A stretch of 64,000 bases of DNA, taken from positions 16,974,257 through 17,038,256 of the forward strand of contig NC_135569.1 in NCBI RefSeq assembly GCF_964340395.1. Reading direction: 5' to 3'. Every line of letters begins with the position of its first letter. The stretch's first letter is position 1. The notes beneath the pieces were generated by a model, which saw nothing but the letters and a program-made list of their open reading frames with translations, was not told where the DNA came from and did not search any database. Made by a program: the position numbers and the translations under genes. The DNA is from Glandiceps talaboti. Its lineage: Eukaryota > Hemichordata > Enteropneusta > Spengelidae. Shown here piece after piece: positions 63,240-64,000 of this stretch.

Positions 63240-64000
63240 CCTAGTGAAGCCGTGTTGTTTACATAAAGTGACAGCTGTTATCAGCGTCCTTTGTTGACAT
63301 AACTATTCAATGGGTGGAAAACAGCTCCTGCAGACAATGTAATCGAAACGAATTATCTAATATTTCCATACCCATCAAACATACAGAGATCGAATGAGAA
63401 TGGCTTCAAGAGTGCCCCATAATATTCTCTCAAGTTGTTCAAATGTAGCATGTGTCGTAACAGTACATTCGATCTATGACCATTCAAAATCTTCGCGAAA
63501 GTAGACCCACAAATTCGTTAGAGCAGAACGTTTTGTTGGATAACCATCCCTCTTGAAAGCTATGTGTACACGTACTTTATTTCATTTTTTACTGCCGTTC
63601 ATTACCATCCACATAGTGACATGAAATGACTTCTTTCAAAGCACGGCCCATGTTCACTGAAGCCGGCCGTACTGTGGTGTATTGTGTATTGTTTCCGACT
63701 ATTTTTGTTTGAGTTTTTTTTATGGATAGACATGTCTTACGTTGTGGAAGTTATTTGACCTGGGGGCGTGAAGCTTAGTGCTGACTGTACTTTGGTGTGT
63801 CCATCCACTTTTGACATGTGATTGGCATGAAACAGTACTTGTTCAGGTAGACAAAACAATGGAAACAAAAATAGCAACATTATAATGAGCGTTGCGTCTT
63901 TTTTCTTTGATATGATTCCGACGATGTACATGTGATGTATCACAATGAAAACGATCGACTCCCAGCAACATGGAAATCAAAACATACTCGGACTATGCAT
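63240..64000. other. Unassigned sequence at the right edge
   Basis: Only short ORFs on both strands without recognisable domains; no repeat or RNA gene seen. Confidence 0.35.

Overview
The window is nuclear DNA of an animal, most likely an AT-rich marine invertebrate. The reasons are spliced genes with canonical GT/AG introns and Kozak-type starts, a TRIM-NHL-type beta-propeller, several unrelated retroelements, a DUF7869-type transposase family of the kind expanded in cnidarians, molluscs and invertebrate deuterostomes, and abundant CTGT/TC/TA/AAC/AAT microsatellites. The sequence does not let me choose between hemichordate, cephalochordate, mollusc or another group. There are no bacterial operons, rRNA, tRNA or CRISPR features.

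Layout. 1-802: last exon of an NHL-repeat protein that begins outside the window, then UTR-like sequence and a CTGT/TC microsatellite (1926-2117). 2893-4099: 5'-truncated, frameshifted non-LTR reverse transcriptase ending in an (AAT)n tail. 4100-5618: no gene seen. 5619-46040: a giant satellite array with a 38-bp monomer, about 36 kb and roughly 950 copies, with multi-kilobase higher-order repeats. A 4.47-kb non-LTR retrotransposon with two intact ORFs (25443-29912) splits it. 46041-48600: a possible coding relic, composite microsatellites, the GIY-YIG endonuclease remnant of a Penelope-like element, and a hairpin element. 48750-51857: promoter/leader-like sequence, a 184-bp tandem duplication, and a 317-aa helix-hairpin-helix protein with a low-complexity tail. 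52031-54200: modular and 114-bp tandem repeats. 55203-55735: a foldback element.

56366-62686 holds the most interesting structure. A small unknown spliced gene on the plus strand (exons 56366-56482, 62347-62451, 62546-62629) carries in its first intron a complete 5,264-bp DNA transposon (56580-61843). The transposon has perfect 28-bp terminal inverted repeats starting GGGCCGCCGC and a 4-bp ATGT target-site duplication. On the opposite strand it carries a three-exon gene whose splice phases join cleanly into a predicted 675-aa protein. That protein has an acidic N-terminus, Cys clusters and a DUF7869-like RNase-H-type core with three candidate catalytic aspartates. I read this as an autonomous cut-and-paste element and the likely transposase source. 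A diverged copy of the host gene's last exon lies 572 bp downstream.

The other notable theme is how the satellite evolves. Three positions in the monomer vary as CG/TG/CA, the signature of methyl-CpG decay. An 11-bp insertion variant occurs only in the arm right of the LINE, mostly in pairs exactly 429 bp apart. The LINE landed in a rare monomer variant containing TAATA, which matches its own TTA tail.
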